From positions 81,433 to 145,432 of the forward strand of contig NMRB01000105.1 of the NCBI GenBank assembly GCA_002633025.1: DNA of 64,000 bases. Reading direction: 5' to 3'. The translations under genes were made by a program, and so were the position numbers. The stretch is from Notospermus geniculatus. Lineage: Eukaryota > Nemertea > Pilidiophora > Heteronemertea > Lineidae. How positions within the stretch are numbered: the first letter of the stretch is position 1; each line of letters opens with the position of its first letter. A model generated the notes under the pieces. That model did not search any database and was not told where the DNA came from. It worked only from the letters and a program-made list of their open reading frames with translations. This document shows, one piece after another, positions 9,164 through 19,705 of this stretch.

Positions 9164-9375
9164 TTTATCCTGCAGAGTTCCTTGGTCGATTAGATCGAGC
9201 TATATTTTATGACCTCAATGTCTGGGTACGTAAATCTTATAGAGAAAAGACCGCTTAAAATTTTTTTATGGCACATGACAAGAGGTGATTGTTGAAAGTC
9301 ACAAAAAATAGGTGATTGATAGGTAATTGTTGAAAGTCACAAAAAATATACAGATAGTCCACAGATAGCAGATAG
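9164..9375 (-). promoter_or_regulatory. 5' flank of copy F with short tandem repeat
   Basis: The first 80 bases retain weak similarity to the A/C/G upstream type. At 9282-9347 a unit containing ATTGTTGAAAGTCACAAAAA occurs twice about 39 bases apart. Confidence 0.35.
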
Positions 9376-9895
9376 CCGGGTTTTTTTTGGTTTTTTTTTC
9401 GTTCGTTCTTATATAGCGCATTTCCAGTCAAGGCGCTTTACATTGTTGCCCCAGCTATAGGTCTGTTCATTCCAATTTTACTTTCTCCACTCCCTGGGGA
9501 GCATTACAGTCCCGGTGTAACGGTACAGAGTGTCCCCCTGTAAAAAGTGTCCACTTCTATTGTTGAATGACGGAATAAGCGGCATGACTGTAGAAAACCA
9601 ATCCCCAGAGATTAGAATGTAACAAATGTAATCTGCTGTTCCTGGGGACATTCTTTCCCTTTACACCGGCAGCGGTCTTGGACTAACATTCACATAGACT
9701 ACCTCTACCAGCCAGGTACCCCTTTTACACCTGGGTGGGGTGAAGCAAGTGAGGCAAGGTCAAGGTCACAAGGTCAAGGTCACAAGCGAGCGTGTTTTTT
9801 CTTTTTTCTTGGTCAGGACTGGGAATCGAACCCGGGACCCTCTGATCAGGAGTCCGTCTCGCTAACCACTATAGACCACGCCGCTCATCGGTTCT
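9376..9895 (-). mobile_element. tRNA-derived SINE
   Basis: Read on the minus strand, the head (9886-9812) has a tRNA-like box A (TGGTCTATAGTGG) and box B (GGTTCGATTCCC), but the acceptor ends do not pair, so it is not a tRNA gene. The body has a CACCCAGGTGTAAAAGGGG segment and a GCGCTATATAAGAACGAACG core, and the tail is A-rich (T-rich on plus at 9380-9400). This arrangement resembles a SINE type widespread in marine invertebrates. It inserted between copies F and G and replaced the usual 3' flank of G. Confidence 0.7.
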
Positions 9896-10002
9896 CGGGG
9901 TTATATGAAGTCTTCTACAGCCCTTATTTGGAGGTTCTTTTGGCTTCATCTCCGCACAGCTTGAGGTATGCTGACAACATCTATATCTCAATGTAATGTC
10001 CA

Positions 10003-10839
10003 TTACTGTCTCTTGGCGATGACGATGCTGAACTGGCCAACCTCCGTCCTTTCTTTATCATGTTCAAGCATGAAATCCTTCAATCTACCCTCCTCTTTCA
10101 TTTTCCGCATCCGATCCAACATGGCCGACATCTCATCCGGGGAAACCTTGTCCCAAAACCAGGCCGCTTTTCTGACGTCATCGCGGAGTGGGCCATTCTC
10201 ATCAAAGTACATTTCAGGCGGGAAATATAAGGCAAGTGCTGGCACAACTATCTCGATTTCTGAGAACCCGGCTGCTTTGAGGATTTCACACATTGTTTCC
10301 TGAGTCGGTGAGACATCAGCTAAATATTTCAGGGTCAGGGGAGCCAGGTGCCACCACCACAGACCCCTTAGCACCTGATGACGAAAGCCGACCTGTATCA
10401 CACACAAACCACCTGGTTTGATGACGCGGTAGGCTTCACCTATGGTTTTCCTGGAATTTGGCAGCTCCTTGGTCGAATCCAGATGGGGAATAACGTGATT
10501 CAACATGAGGCTGTCGAAACTTCCGTCAGGATATGGAATACTCGGCAACACAGCCTTCTTTACCTCCACACGACCTGTTTCCATGTAGGCTCCACACTTG
10601 GCCCTGGCCTTTTCCAGCATTCCTTCACTCGCATCAAGCAGGGTAACCTTTCCGACCCCTGCCTGGAGCATGGCTAATGCATAATTCCCAGTGCCACATC
10701 CAGCGTCCAGAAGATGTTGTTCAGCCAAGGGTTTCTTGATCATTGCTGAGAAAGCTCCAACATACAAATCGGCGGCCACTACCCACCTGTTCTCATCGTA
10801 TCCTTGGGAAATCTTGTCGTAGTCAGCGTAGAGACTCAT
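10003..10839 (-). CDS. Class I SAM-dependent methyltransferase, array copy G
   Basis: Intact 278-residue frame, the most upstream complete copy in the array direction. SAM motifs are intact (LLDAGCGTGNYA, VTLLDASEGML, PDGSFDSLML, PGGLCVIQV). Near the N-terminus it has WVVAADLYVG where every other copy has SAVCSDLYVG, which loses a conserved Cys and adds a Trp in the region that caps the active site in this fold. The middle segment is of the F/G type (HVIPHLDSTKELPNSRKTIG, WFWDKVSPDEM). The 5' flank is of A/C type, the 3' flank is a SINE. Confidence 0.87.
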   Translation of the reverse strand: MSLYADYDKISQGYDENRWVVAADLYVGAFSAMIKKPLAEQHLLDAGCGTGNYALAMLQAGVGKVTLLDASEGMLEKARAKCGAYMETGRVEVKKAVLPSIPYPDGSFDSLMLNHVIPHLDSTKELPNSRKTIGEAYRVIKPGGLCVIQVGFRHQVLRGLWWWHLAPLTLKYLADVSPTQETMCEILKAAGFSEIEIVVPALALYFPPEMYFDENGPLRDDVRKAAWFWDKVSPDEMSAMLDRMRKMKEEGRLKDFMLEHDKERTEVGQFSIVIAKRQ

Positions 10840-11050
10840 TTTTCTGCTGTGAATACTGGTAGATTGAGCTGTGATCTCGATGTCCTGCGTACAACGTTAC
10901 GTATATCATATACAGAAAAAGATATGGCCTATTTTTCTAAATCCCAAGCCACAAAAAAGGCTGATTATTGTAATTACCTAAAATTGCTGTCGCGTGCGTA
11001 ACTGTACGTGTATTCTCAGTGTAATGATATCAGGCTGACCCTAACCGTGA
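10840..11050 (-). promoter_or_regulatory. 5' flank of copy G
   Basis: The first 160 bases match the A and C upstream type, including CGTATATCATATACAG (plus strand) at about 10900-10915. It likely carries the promoter. Confidence 0.4.
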
Positions 11051-11284
11051 CCTTTCCCATCAGCCAATCATTCTACTCGTTAGTGAGTAACAGGTATGCT
11101 GATTGGTTCCGATGATTTCGTACTCGACGCTGGTGTGTAGGCCTACCGCCACCTAAGAACAACAGCCAGTAGGCCTACATCTGCATGACTTGAGTTTGAC
11201 GAGCGAGGTCACCAAAGTCTAGATGGCGCATAATATAAGTTGTCGTCCCGATTGAGGTGACCACACCTGATGTGTCTGCTGTAA

Positions 11285-11358
11285 TCCTCGGTAGTATATA
11301 GTGGTGAATATCGCCGCCAAACACGCGGGAGACTCTGGTTCGATTCCCGCCCAGCGGG
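11285..11358 (+). pseudogene. tRNA-Asp-derived pseudogene
   Basis: The sequence follows the tRNA-Asp pattern of the intact gene at 30924-30995: TCCTCGGTAGTATA at the start, CACGCGGGAGAC in the anticodon stem, TTCGATTCCC in the T arm. The anticodon loop is CAAACAC, without the universal T33 or the GTC anticodon. The D arm has a two-base insertion and the T stem is mispaired. It is a dead copy or a SINE head. Confidence 0.7.
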
Positions 11359-11506
11359 TTGAGTTTTGGGGATTTTTTCCTCTCCGACTGCTCTCGTTTT
11401 GATGAAAGATGTGTTGCGTCCCTCATCACCTGTTTAGAACGTTTGGCAAACATTTTTTAATCAAATTTTCCTTCCCTGAATTTTGTTTGGCAGCAGGACT
11501 GATCAG

Positions 11507-11673
11507 TACGGAGGTTTAGAAATCAAACGATAAACGTTAACGTTAACGACAACATTCTTTTTTGTACCGAAAATGCAATACTAGTATAAAATCTGCTTAA
11601 TCGTTAATGTAAAGTATGAAAAGTAACGTTGTCGTAAAGTTTACGTTTGTCGTTTGATTTCTAAACCTCCCTA
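11507..11673. mobile_element. MITE family A, copy 1
   Basis: Terminal inverted repeats read GGAGGTTTAGAAATCAAACG and its complement CGTTTGATTTCTAAACCTCC, flanked by TA. The interior has near-palindromic CGTTAACG words. The TA target suggests a Tc1/mariner-type relative. Five copies occur in this window. Confidence 0.85.
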
Positions 11674-11835
11674 ATAAGGCAATCTCGAACCGGCAGTTAT
11701 CACCACTATCCATCAATCTGTCAGGAAATTCATACGAAGAATGGCAACACCTCAGTTTCATCCTTATTCATCTACAACACAGAATCAAGGAACATGACTT
11801 TTTTGACATCACGCGAAACATAAGAATACGAAATA

Positions 11836-12085
11836 GAGATCGTTGGTTGAGGTATTTTTCGATAGATGGCGCTTTAATCTTTCCTTGCGCAAGGCATTCT
11901 GGCGTACTGTGCAACACCACCACGTATAAGCTCAGCATGGAGCCTGCGGGTCTGCGCGGAGAGTGGAGCGTCATGTCCTTGGACCAACTCCCGTCCTACT
12001 GGCATCATCTTCCTGTTTCCCAACCACGGCCAACTGAAAACCGATCATTTTCAATTAGAATCGCGTAAACTGGAAGGATGATGTG
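11836..12085 (-). repeat. Orphan methyltransferase 5' flank block
   Basis: Contains CGATAGATGGC, AGCATGGAGCCT and CTGTTTCCCAACCACGGCC, all found upstream of array copies (2130-2160, 4770-4790, 6130-6350). No methyltransferase reading frame follows where one would be expected. It is best read as the remnant of a lost copy or of a misplaced duplication end. Confidence 0.6.
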
Positions 12086-13183
12086 AAAATTGGCATGTCA
12101 CACGAGGCGGTCCCGGTCTCGGTGACAAAGAGTTGACGTATTGAAATATTATCAACCAGTTTCTTAGTAACAATAGCCTGACGTGCAACGCAAGCTTCGG
12201 ACAAAAGATAGCAATTATTCTGACCCGCCATACACCTGTGGTGAACGCTAAATACGACAGTAATTGCCGTACTTCGGTCGTATGTCGTCTGCTCTGACGT
12301 CGTAAATTCAAATTCGTTTCCGCACAGGACAGAAATGTTATATCACGTCTTAAAAACAATGGACTCTATTACAAGTCAATTTGTTCCCCGTGGACTCGAT
12401 TTCCTGTTCGACATCTCGTGGCCTCACGGGATTTCACGCACAAAGGTTGAGGTGTCATCGGCTGGCTCTAAAAGGAGGACCGGCCGACCACCTGCTAACA
12501 ATGCAGAGAACTCCTGAGGGACCGAGTTACGGTTCGAAAGATGATATCTCTTTTTATTGGGGTGTTCTTTGCAGGAAGATGTCAACAGGTCTGGCAAACA
12601 TTAACAATATCATATTAAAGGTTGACTCCACTCATTGTGAAAAATTTTGAATTTTTGAAATATCGTTTATTCATTCAAATTCATTGATATCTGCAACACG
12701 TTATATTTTTTAAAGCAGTAAACTCATCATTTTTAGTATTTATATTGCAGCCCAAGGGGACCATTGCACAGCACATGTGATGTCATATGTGCTCAATGAA
12801 TATTTATGAAGGTACAACCAATAGGCCTAGGCAGTCACAGTACATGTATTATCTCATTCACTGCAGAGGTCGTCGTCCCGCTGGGACGTGCCTTTGCCAC
12901 GTAGGCTCGGGCTTCGCCCTCGCTCCGCCCTCCCCCTTCCCAAACCCTGGATCCGTGCCTGACAACGAAGCAGTAACTTTCAAATTCAGGGTCATGCGGA
13001 ACATTGTCCCCGACCCTAACTAGGCCATCCAGGAGGCCCGTTCCACAATAACGGCTGGGTGTACCGGTGTAACTTTTCTGGTGTTCCCCATAGCTCAGTG
13101 TTTCCACACAATAGACAGAGACCAACCTTTCAAAAGGGGAACACAGGTGAATCGATCATTCTTGTTTACCGGGCATGAAATAA
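12086..13183. other. Intergenic, no gene seen
   Basis: No supported gene. Open frames here have no recognisable domain. A pyrimidine-rich stretch lies at 12910-12960. Confidence 0.5.
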
Positions 13184-13333
13184 TAGGGAGGTTTAGAAAT
13201 CAAACGATTAACGTAAACGTTAACAACAACGTTATTTTTGTACTAAAAATGCAATATAAAATTTGGTTGTATAGTATGAAAAATAACGTTGTCCTAAAGT
13301 TTACGTTTATCGTTTGATTTCTAAACCTCCCTA
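13184..13333. mobile_element. MITE family A, copy 2
   Basis: Termini TAGGGAGGTTTAGAAATC and GATTTCTAAACCTCCCTA are perfect inverted repeats, flanked by AT-rich sequence consistent with a TA target. Length about 150 bases. The interior matches copies 1 and 5. Confidence 0.88.
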
Positions 13334-14032
13334 ATAACAGGGTCTGTGTTTTCCCCTTTTTTACCCCTCATTCTTGTTTCCCCCTTACAATGAGGGAAAC
13401 ACCGGGAAACGGGAACACTGTGTCACTTTACACCTGGTCCTGATAAAAGAGCCTTGGGGCCAAGATGGAAGAAGGGCTGAACTGCCTCCAGAGGGAGCGA
13501 CCACGATCACCACATTTCTTCACAAATCAGTATTTAATGAGTCCCCAAAGATCACCGTGACAAATACGAGGACTGAGAGATTTTATTGAATAGTTTAAGT
13601 GTCACTTACTCGGAGCGGATTATTAGTGATAATCCAGGGATTACTGTTATTAATTTAGATCGACGCTGCTTTAATCCGGAAGACCGTGACTTCCTTTGCG
13701 ACAGACACCTAATTAGCACCGCGGCTCTTCCGTCGTCTGCGATATACAGCAACCCAGCAGACGATGATGTCGAGCCGTGCTCCATCAGACGGTTTTATCG
13801 GGGGGGGGGGGGNCGTTCTCAGACGGCACCTCAGTGTCAAGCAGAAGACAAGTAGCATATGACGGCGGCCTCGGAAAGATGTCGGGGGACGGCGACGACA
13901 ACAACGCAAGTTGACAAGGATTAAAAGGTCGTTATGACAGCATTGGAACAGATGGAGTTGTGGGTCATTAGGGGCGGGGGTCAGGGTCCAGGGGTAGAAG
14001 GAATCCAGGAACAAGCAAACTTAGAAACCGTA
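13334..14032. other. Intergenic with G run and one-base gap
   Basis: A run of 13 G ends in an undetermined base at 13813. Apparent frames crossing it are not trustworthy. No gene is supported. Confidence 0.6.
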
Positions 14033-14215
14033 TGGTTTTCCGAGGCCATGGCATTATTGGCCCTGATAAGTATGGAAGAGGCCATCTCAAGCTACTCATG
14101 TTCCTTACTTGGATGGGGTCTTTTACTTGCCCTTACAGTAGAAACAAGGTACAAGGCAGCATGGCTTACTGTCCCACGACGGACTGAACAGACAGGGATG
14201 ATTAATCCCATCCCA
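14033..14215 (-). mobile_element. SINE family S1, copy 1
   Basis: Minus-strand copy of an interspersed repeat present eight times here. Sense landmarks are GGACAGTAAGCC, GAACATGAGTAGCTTGAGAT and GGGCCAATAATGCCATGG. Sense copies end in an A-rich ATACAA tail. Antisense reading gives a long open frame (SMEEAISSYSC) that is a by-product of the repeat. Confidence 0.8.
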
Positions 14216-14274
14216 TATGGCCCGATATGCAAAATAGAAGCAGAAGAAAACGACACACAAAATGACGTTAAAAC

Positions 14275-14345
14275 AAAGTCGTCTCCAAATCTTGCAAATT
14301 TTCGACCCAACCGGGGTCTTCCTCACGCACTTTATAGTCGAGATT
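14275..14345 (-). repeat. Repeat motif with GACCCCGGTTGGGTC hairpin
   Basis: Minus strand reads TGAGGAAGACCCCGGTTGGG followed by TCGAAAATTTGC. The same segment occurs at 45155-45250 (plus) and 28001-28050 (minus). It sits just before the S1 SINE in sense orientation and takes the place of the tRNA-like head. Confidence 0.6.
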
Positions 14346-16379
14346 ACAGAAAAGACTGAGCTGGATCCCAAATGTAGATCTAAAGTATCATGTCTACAAA
14401 CAGGAAGGTGTGACGGAAAAGTTTAGGTTGAAAAGAAACAAGGCCACATTCCACACGTGTATCTCGTAACAACAACAGCAACAACGAAGAAAGGTTTTTC
14501 GAACAACGATGGCTACGGGGACTTTAGGAGGCAAATTTCATATACACCGTTTCTCAACTCGGACCAGATAGCGGACAGATGGAGTGAAAACCGGTCGACA
14601 TCATCTTGGATAATCTCACAATTCACCCTCATCATCTCGCTATCAATGCCCCATAACCAACACTTTATTTTTCAATACAACCATATTGAATGGACAGATT
14701 AAGAATCAATCTGCTCATACCATTGTCAATGTCATATTAAATCCATTTTGATGAGATGTTGATGAGAGGACACCACGGTATGTTTCTCACCATATGGTCC
14801 GTCTTTGTGGGGTGGCTTGGTCCGACCATCAAGCAGGTCCACGAGTGAGGGATCACGGACTGTTGTATACCGTGAGTTTCTGTCTCAGTTACATCACTTT
14901 TGGTTGGCGACATTCTGAGAAAAATTGGGGCTCAGGGCTAGCGGATTGTTGAATGCTACGACCACTAACCCAAATTTGATTAGAAATATTATTTTAACAT
15001 GGAAATAAGGGTGATAAGAGCCATCTGGTGAGAAAAACTGGAACTCATCGGACAAGAACCAGAGTGTGCTCAAGTGGTTCCTTTATGGGTTTGATGTCTT
15101 TATGGTTACATGTATTGAGACGGTTACAAATCATCGCGATGACTCCGCTTTCAACGCGCCATTTTATCATAAACACCGATTTTCCTTTTTAGACGAAACG
15201 TAAAGTCGAATCCACTTTTTGTAAGACGGTCTATCAAAATACTCCCAACGCCTCTCGAGTTTCTTTCATGTTCACTCAAACGCTCAGCGCGATATATCCG
15301 CTAAGAGCTTCCCGTGCGGAAACCAAGATATCTCAAATCGCGCACGGTTTTTAGTTGCCTAATTCACCGTGGGTCTCTCTCCGTGAGGAGGACTGGCTAC
15401 TGCCTTATTAGCCTTGTTAGCGAGAGAGCTATGCGTCCTAGCTCCTCAATCGCCTCCGGCTTACATGTCCCGGCTTTTGTTGTACACGAACCAGGAACTT
15501 TGGATGTGACGAGGAACCGGCGAAGCCAGCGCTAATGAGGTATAGCATGGTAGCAGAGCGCTGTCACTGGGCTCTTTCTACAGCTCCACTACCCGCGGGT
15601 TATACCTTGTCAATCTTTTACTTAACACTTTGTTGATTTGAAAAATGGACTGAATCCTCGATTTTAAAGACCCTCAAAGTTTAAGGTGTCATTGTTGGAA
15701 TACATTCCTGTATACGTGTATATTTATTCTGTTCAATGAATAATGCTTTATTCACTTACATCGGAGACTTTCAAACATGCCTGGTTCAGCACATCTTGAA
15801 AAGTTTTTTTACTGAATGTATAATGTATACGTGTGTGTACATGCATATACTTTTTTGCAGCTGGTTCTGCACATGACACTGCAATTTGCTTTTTGAATAC
15901 ATTATTTCGTTCTGAATGCAACTTAATTTGTTCTAAGAGACAAATACACTGTATGTTGGCCGACAAACATTGGTTACCGACCAACAGTACGCCACCGGCG
16001 ATCGGGTATACAGACCTTTCCAACAAAGATGGTGGCCTGGTACAATGTGGTTCTCCCACATGACGTTGTGGCCATTCATTGTCCAAGCATGATATAACAC
16101 TACCAAACTCATCCTCTCAGACAATTATTTCACCTAAACTTTTGTGCCCATGGCCCGCTCGACCAGCTAATAGCGTGCCAGCAGCCACTGAATGGTATTA
16201 TGATTCTGACGTCATATGGTGAGAACTGTTAGACCGCCATCTTTGTTCGAAAAGTCTATTTCGACAACAGGTTACATTTTTGCATCGACCAAGGCAATCT
16301 CGCATTACTACAAAGAGCGTCTCTTGTTTCAATCAAGGAGCACAGATACTGACATGGAACAACTTCCCTGACCAAAAAT
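14346..16379. other. Intergenic, no gene seen
   Basis: No exon, RNA gene or repeat family member was recognised. The stretch 15300-15600 is less AT-rich than its surroundings but has no persuasive frame. Confidence 0.45.
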
Positions 16380-17110
16380 CTGCCCGATGCCGTTAAAACA
16401 CGGCGTCATCTGATCCGTCCTGGCGGTCAGCCATTAATTAGCGTACTACGTAACAGGTTTGTGTGTAAACAGACACGAGTGACACGTCAGAGAGACCTGT
16501 GACTTTGTTTGACTTAATGATCTGGCGTGGTCTGTAGAGACTCATATTCACAGATCTGGCGGTCTGATGGGACGAATATCACTTTACCAATTATCAGTAA
16601 ATTGTGTAATTATGCATCTATTGATTGTGACTAGTATTTCTCGACTATAAATGGCGGGTTTCCATTCAAATATTGCGTTGATTGTTATACGGGCAATAAT
16701 GGGAATTGAAGGGCATTTATGGCGTGCGCGTGACCACCTGAAGATGAAGAATTAACCAAAACCCGAGGCTGCTGGATAGGTAAACGGTTAATCCACGTAT
16801 TGTCTAAGAAAATGCATCACGACCATTTCTGCGCATCTCAAAATATCGACATCTTTTGTCCAGGACGCAACACGGTCTGCCGGGCGTAATTCCGCCGTTG
16901 AATCGATCCATGCTCAATAAATGATCTTTGCACCTTTATTTCATCAAACAAGGCAAACTAATTGTCCAATAGCATCAGGATCGATCAGGAGAAATGCAGC
17001 AAGTGATTCGTGGAACGATCTTGAAAATGCTTCATTTCTCCGCCATTGTCGTCTGCTTATCTTTGAGAGGTGCTTATAAAACACGGAATCGAACTGCAGC
17101 GGACCCGTGC
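16380..17110. promoter_or_regulatory. Candidate regulatory block
   Basis: Non-repetitive DNA dense in words typical of developmental enhancers: ATTAATTAGCG (16434), AATTATGCAT (16609), ATTGATTGTG (16620), AACTAATTGTCC (16957) and paired ATCGATC words. No coding potential. Function is inferred from composition only. Confidence 0.25.
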
Positions 17111-17576
17111 TGTGGGCGGTCGGTTGTAAAGAGCCGAGAGACTGCGTGTACCTGACCCCCTGCAGTAAACAGCTCTCGGCTGACTTGTCCTTCAGTCTTT
17201 AAGCGTACATCAGAAATCAGTAGCTCAGAAAAATCTCATAAGGTTGAAATTCTGCGTCAGTGTGCGTGGTCGTGACAGCCGTATCAAAACAATAGGGCGA
17301 CGTTGGAGTTATTAAGTATGCGGACCTGTTCGTTTTTGGTGGTTTTCAAAAGCACGACGGAAACAATTTGAAAAATATTCGAATCGACGGGATTTTTTGT
17401 GTTGTTATTCAGAAAGGCGACTCTGCAAAGTTGGCCCCAGGCGTCTTGATGCGTGCTTTTGCAGCGCATACATGTATGTGTAGGGTAAAGAGATCTGGTC
17501 CTCGTCGATGTTTGCCAGATACGCGTAGTGGAAACCCCGGGAGGTCCCGCAGGAGGTTTATCACGTGGCAGAGGGG

Positions 17577-18083
17577 CCCCTCTCAAAAGAGAGTTTCTGC
17601 TATCCCGTATCCGAGATCGAGATCGGGATAGCGCAGCGTCGCGTCATCAAAAAATGACGTGACGTCATCGTTGTTTGCGTAAACTTCGTCGATCCCGTTG
17701 TCGCGTTCCGAGATAAATCGGCTGTATCTCGTAAATGTCAAACGACATAGCGTTTACTTCAATTTCACTTCCTTAACCTCTTCAAACTTGAGAATGATGC
17801 TGCCAGACATAGAATTCAGTATATGTAGATCCTGTACAAATTATAAACAGTAATATATTCCATGGTAATCTGCATGTATTTTGATGAGAATTTGGGATGT
17901 CAGTTTTGCTGTTCGAATGAGGGAGGCGACTTGCAATGCGCGACGTCATGACGTAGTGGTTCGGGATAGCAGAATCAGAGAGCGCATGGGTCACGTCGTC
18001 GAGATCGAGAACGGGCAACGACGTCAGCGCTATCCCGATCTCGATCTCGGAAACGGGATAGCAGAAACTCTCTAAAAGAGGGT
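17577..18083. mobile_element. Inverted-repeat element, about 0.5 kb
   Basis: The ends are inverted: left GAGAGTTTCTGCTATCCCG, right CGGGATAGCAGAAACTCTC, extended by GAGATCGAGATCGGGATAGC and its complement, about 60 bases per arm. The interior includes several TGACGTCA (CRE-like) words and no reading frame. It is a non-autonomous DNA transposon of unknown superfamily. Confidence 0.8.
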
Positions 18084-18216
18084 CTTTCACGCCTCCGTCG
18101 TAGAAGGCAAAAGAGTCGAGTGAAAAATGACCTGTATCTCGATGGAAGCGGAGAGTTCGGCGGCCCGACGCTCAAGTTGACAGCACACTTCCACCTGTGT
18201 TGCACTCTCTTGAATT

Positions 18217-18586
18217 TGAATTTTACGGTATTTTCAAAGCGTTAGGAGAATGCAGGTAGAGGTCTCATAGCCTCGTGAAGGTCCCCAAAATGCTTGCCTG
18301 ATACGTACTTCAAAGAATCAAGACCTAGTTTTCAGCACACGCTGAAAAAACTGCAGACAGAGCTAATGTATTCAGAGAGCGCATAGACATTTTACGGCCA
18401 ATTCATACTTTGCGTTTTGCACTTTGCGCTTGTCCGTTTCCTATGTGAGTGCGTGGTAGAAAAAGTAATTTTATTATTTGTACTACACGTAAACACAGGG
18501 AACGCACAAGCGCAAAGCGCAAAACGGAGAAGTACGAATCTACCCTTACACGTAAGGACTTTCTGAATTCAATAGTGTAGCTTTAA
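18217..18586. mobile_element. MITE family D, copy 1, interrupted
   Basis: Shares TGCAGGTAGAGGTCTCATAG, GAAGGTCCCCAAAATGCT and a terminal GCTTTAAA with copies at 26012 and 40007. The left terminus is missing. A separate palindrome has inserted at 18396. Confidence 0.75.
18396..18543. mobile_element. Palindrome nested in MITE D copy 1
   Basis: The arms are ATTCATACTTTGCGTTTTGC with GCGCTTGT on the left, and ACAAGCGC with GCAAAACGGAGAAGTACGAA on the right. The other two D copies lack it, so it is a later insertion. Confidence 0.75.
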
Positions 18587-18631
18587 ATAGACCCCCTCTC
18601 CCCTCCTAATTGTATCAATGCTTGTGAAGGA

Positions 18632-18705
18632 GGCTGCTGAAGATTGAACCCACAGCAGGTGGAGATGATAGGCGTGGCTGTCTCCACTACACCACTCTGG
18701 CATCC
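18632..18705 (-). pseudogene. tRNA-like sequence (SINE head or relic)
   Basis: Minus strand has a box A-like TGCCAGAGTGGTGTAGTGG and a box B-like GGGTTCAATCTTC at tRNA spacing. Stems do not pair well enough for a functional tRNA. Confidence 0.45.
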
Positions 18706-19325
18706 CCTTCATATCCGTGACGGTCTCTCATATACCATGAACACAGGGAGCTGAGATCGACATGAAACCACGTCTCCCCGCATAGATAATGGCCTCCCCG
18801 CCCCTCATTGATGGCCACGTGCCTTATTGGATATTACAAACCAGAGCCGGTGAATTTCTAATAGCCGATTACGTGGAGAAGACATATTATTAACGATTCC
18901 GTGGCCTGGCTGGCTTCAACCAGAAATCTCTTTGGATATTTTTGGAGTTACAAATTGTTATTTATCAAGTGGAAGAAAACGATTGAAAATTTGACCGATT
19001 TGACGAGTTTTTTTCAGAGAAAAGGTACGTAAGTATGTTTTCTTCCTTATGTTTCTTCTTATGTTCGCGTGTTCATTACAAAAGTGTTGATAGGATTTTA
19101 CGGATGATTTCACCAGCGTACGGTATGCAGTTAGTTTTATCTTGCGTGTTTTTTTAACAATCTCATATACCCCTAAAACGTGGGCAAAGATGAGTGATTA
19201 ACACGGAGGTGACTTCAATATCATGATATGTCAGTTTTGAATGGCTTCGTCTACGAAAGCTATGATAGTGTATCACTACGATTAGACTAAGATTAGAGGT
19301 AACTTTGGTTTCATTACGTCCATCA
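18706..19325. other. Intergenic, no gene seen
   Basis: Unique-looking DNA without a supported gene. It contains CTAATAGCCGATTACG and an AT-rich stretch up to 19020. Confidence 0.4.
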
Positions 19326-19385
19326 GTTAGAAATAAAAGGGGCTGTTCATTTTCGTCACTTGAGGAATCTGAGTTGTGATCCTTG

Positions 19386-19488
19386 GGAAAATGGAAAAAG
19401 CTATGCACTTGCAAATTGCAGGGATTATTTGTTGTGCTGTACAGAATAATCGCTGCAATTTGCAGCTTCATAGCTTTCTCCACTTTCT
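19386..19488. mobile_element. Inner hairpin 1
   Basis: Left TGCAAATTGCAGGGATTATT and right AATAATCGCTGCAATTTGCA are near-perfect complements, with outer arms GGAAAAAGCTATG and CATAGCTTTCTCC. Loop about 17 bases. Confidence 0.75.
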
Positions 19489-19491
19489 AAT

Positions 19492-19705
19492 ACTAGTGTC
19501 CCACTGGCGACTTTTTCCCACGACAAGGGGCGAATCTGAAGTCTGCGACATTCCCTCGACAAGCTGCGATATTTAGCATTAATGTGTTTTGCATAGGATC
19601 AAGGAGGCAGAGAATCACTTCGAACATAGACGACAGTCTACGAAGATCTACGAATTTTTCATTCGTCCCTTGTCGCAGGCCGAAATTCGCCAGTGGGACA
19701 CTAGT
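19492..19705. mobile_element. Inner hairpin 2
   Basis: Termini ACTAGTGTCCCACTGGCGA and TCGCCAGTGGGACACTAGT are perfect 19-base inverted repeats. The flanks are consistent with a TA target. Confidence 0.85.

Noticed and set aside
1118-10303. Plus-strand open frames opposite every methyltransferase copy
   Set aside because: They are mirror frames of the conserved minus-strand genes. Conservation is explained by the sense protein.
13934-14359. 141-codon plus-strand frame with SMEEAISSYSC, seen again at 46593, 57002 and 62909
   Set aside because: The recurring peptide is the antisense reading of the S1 SINE. Copies shift frame outside the core, and the SINE with tRNA head and ATACAA tail explains the repetition.
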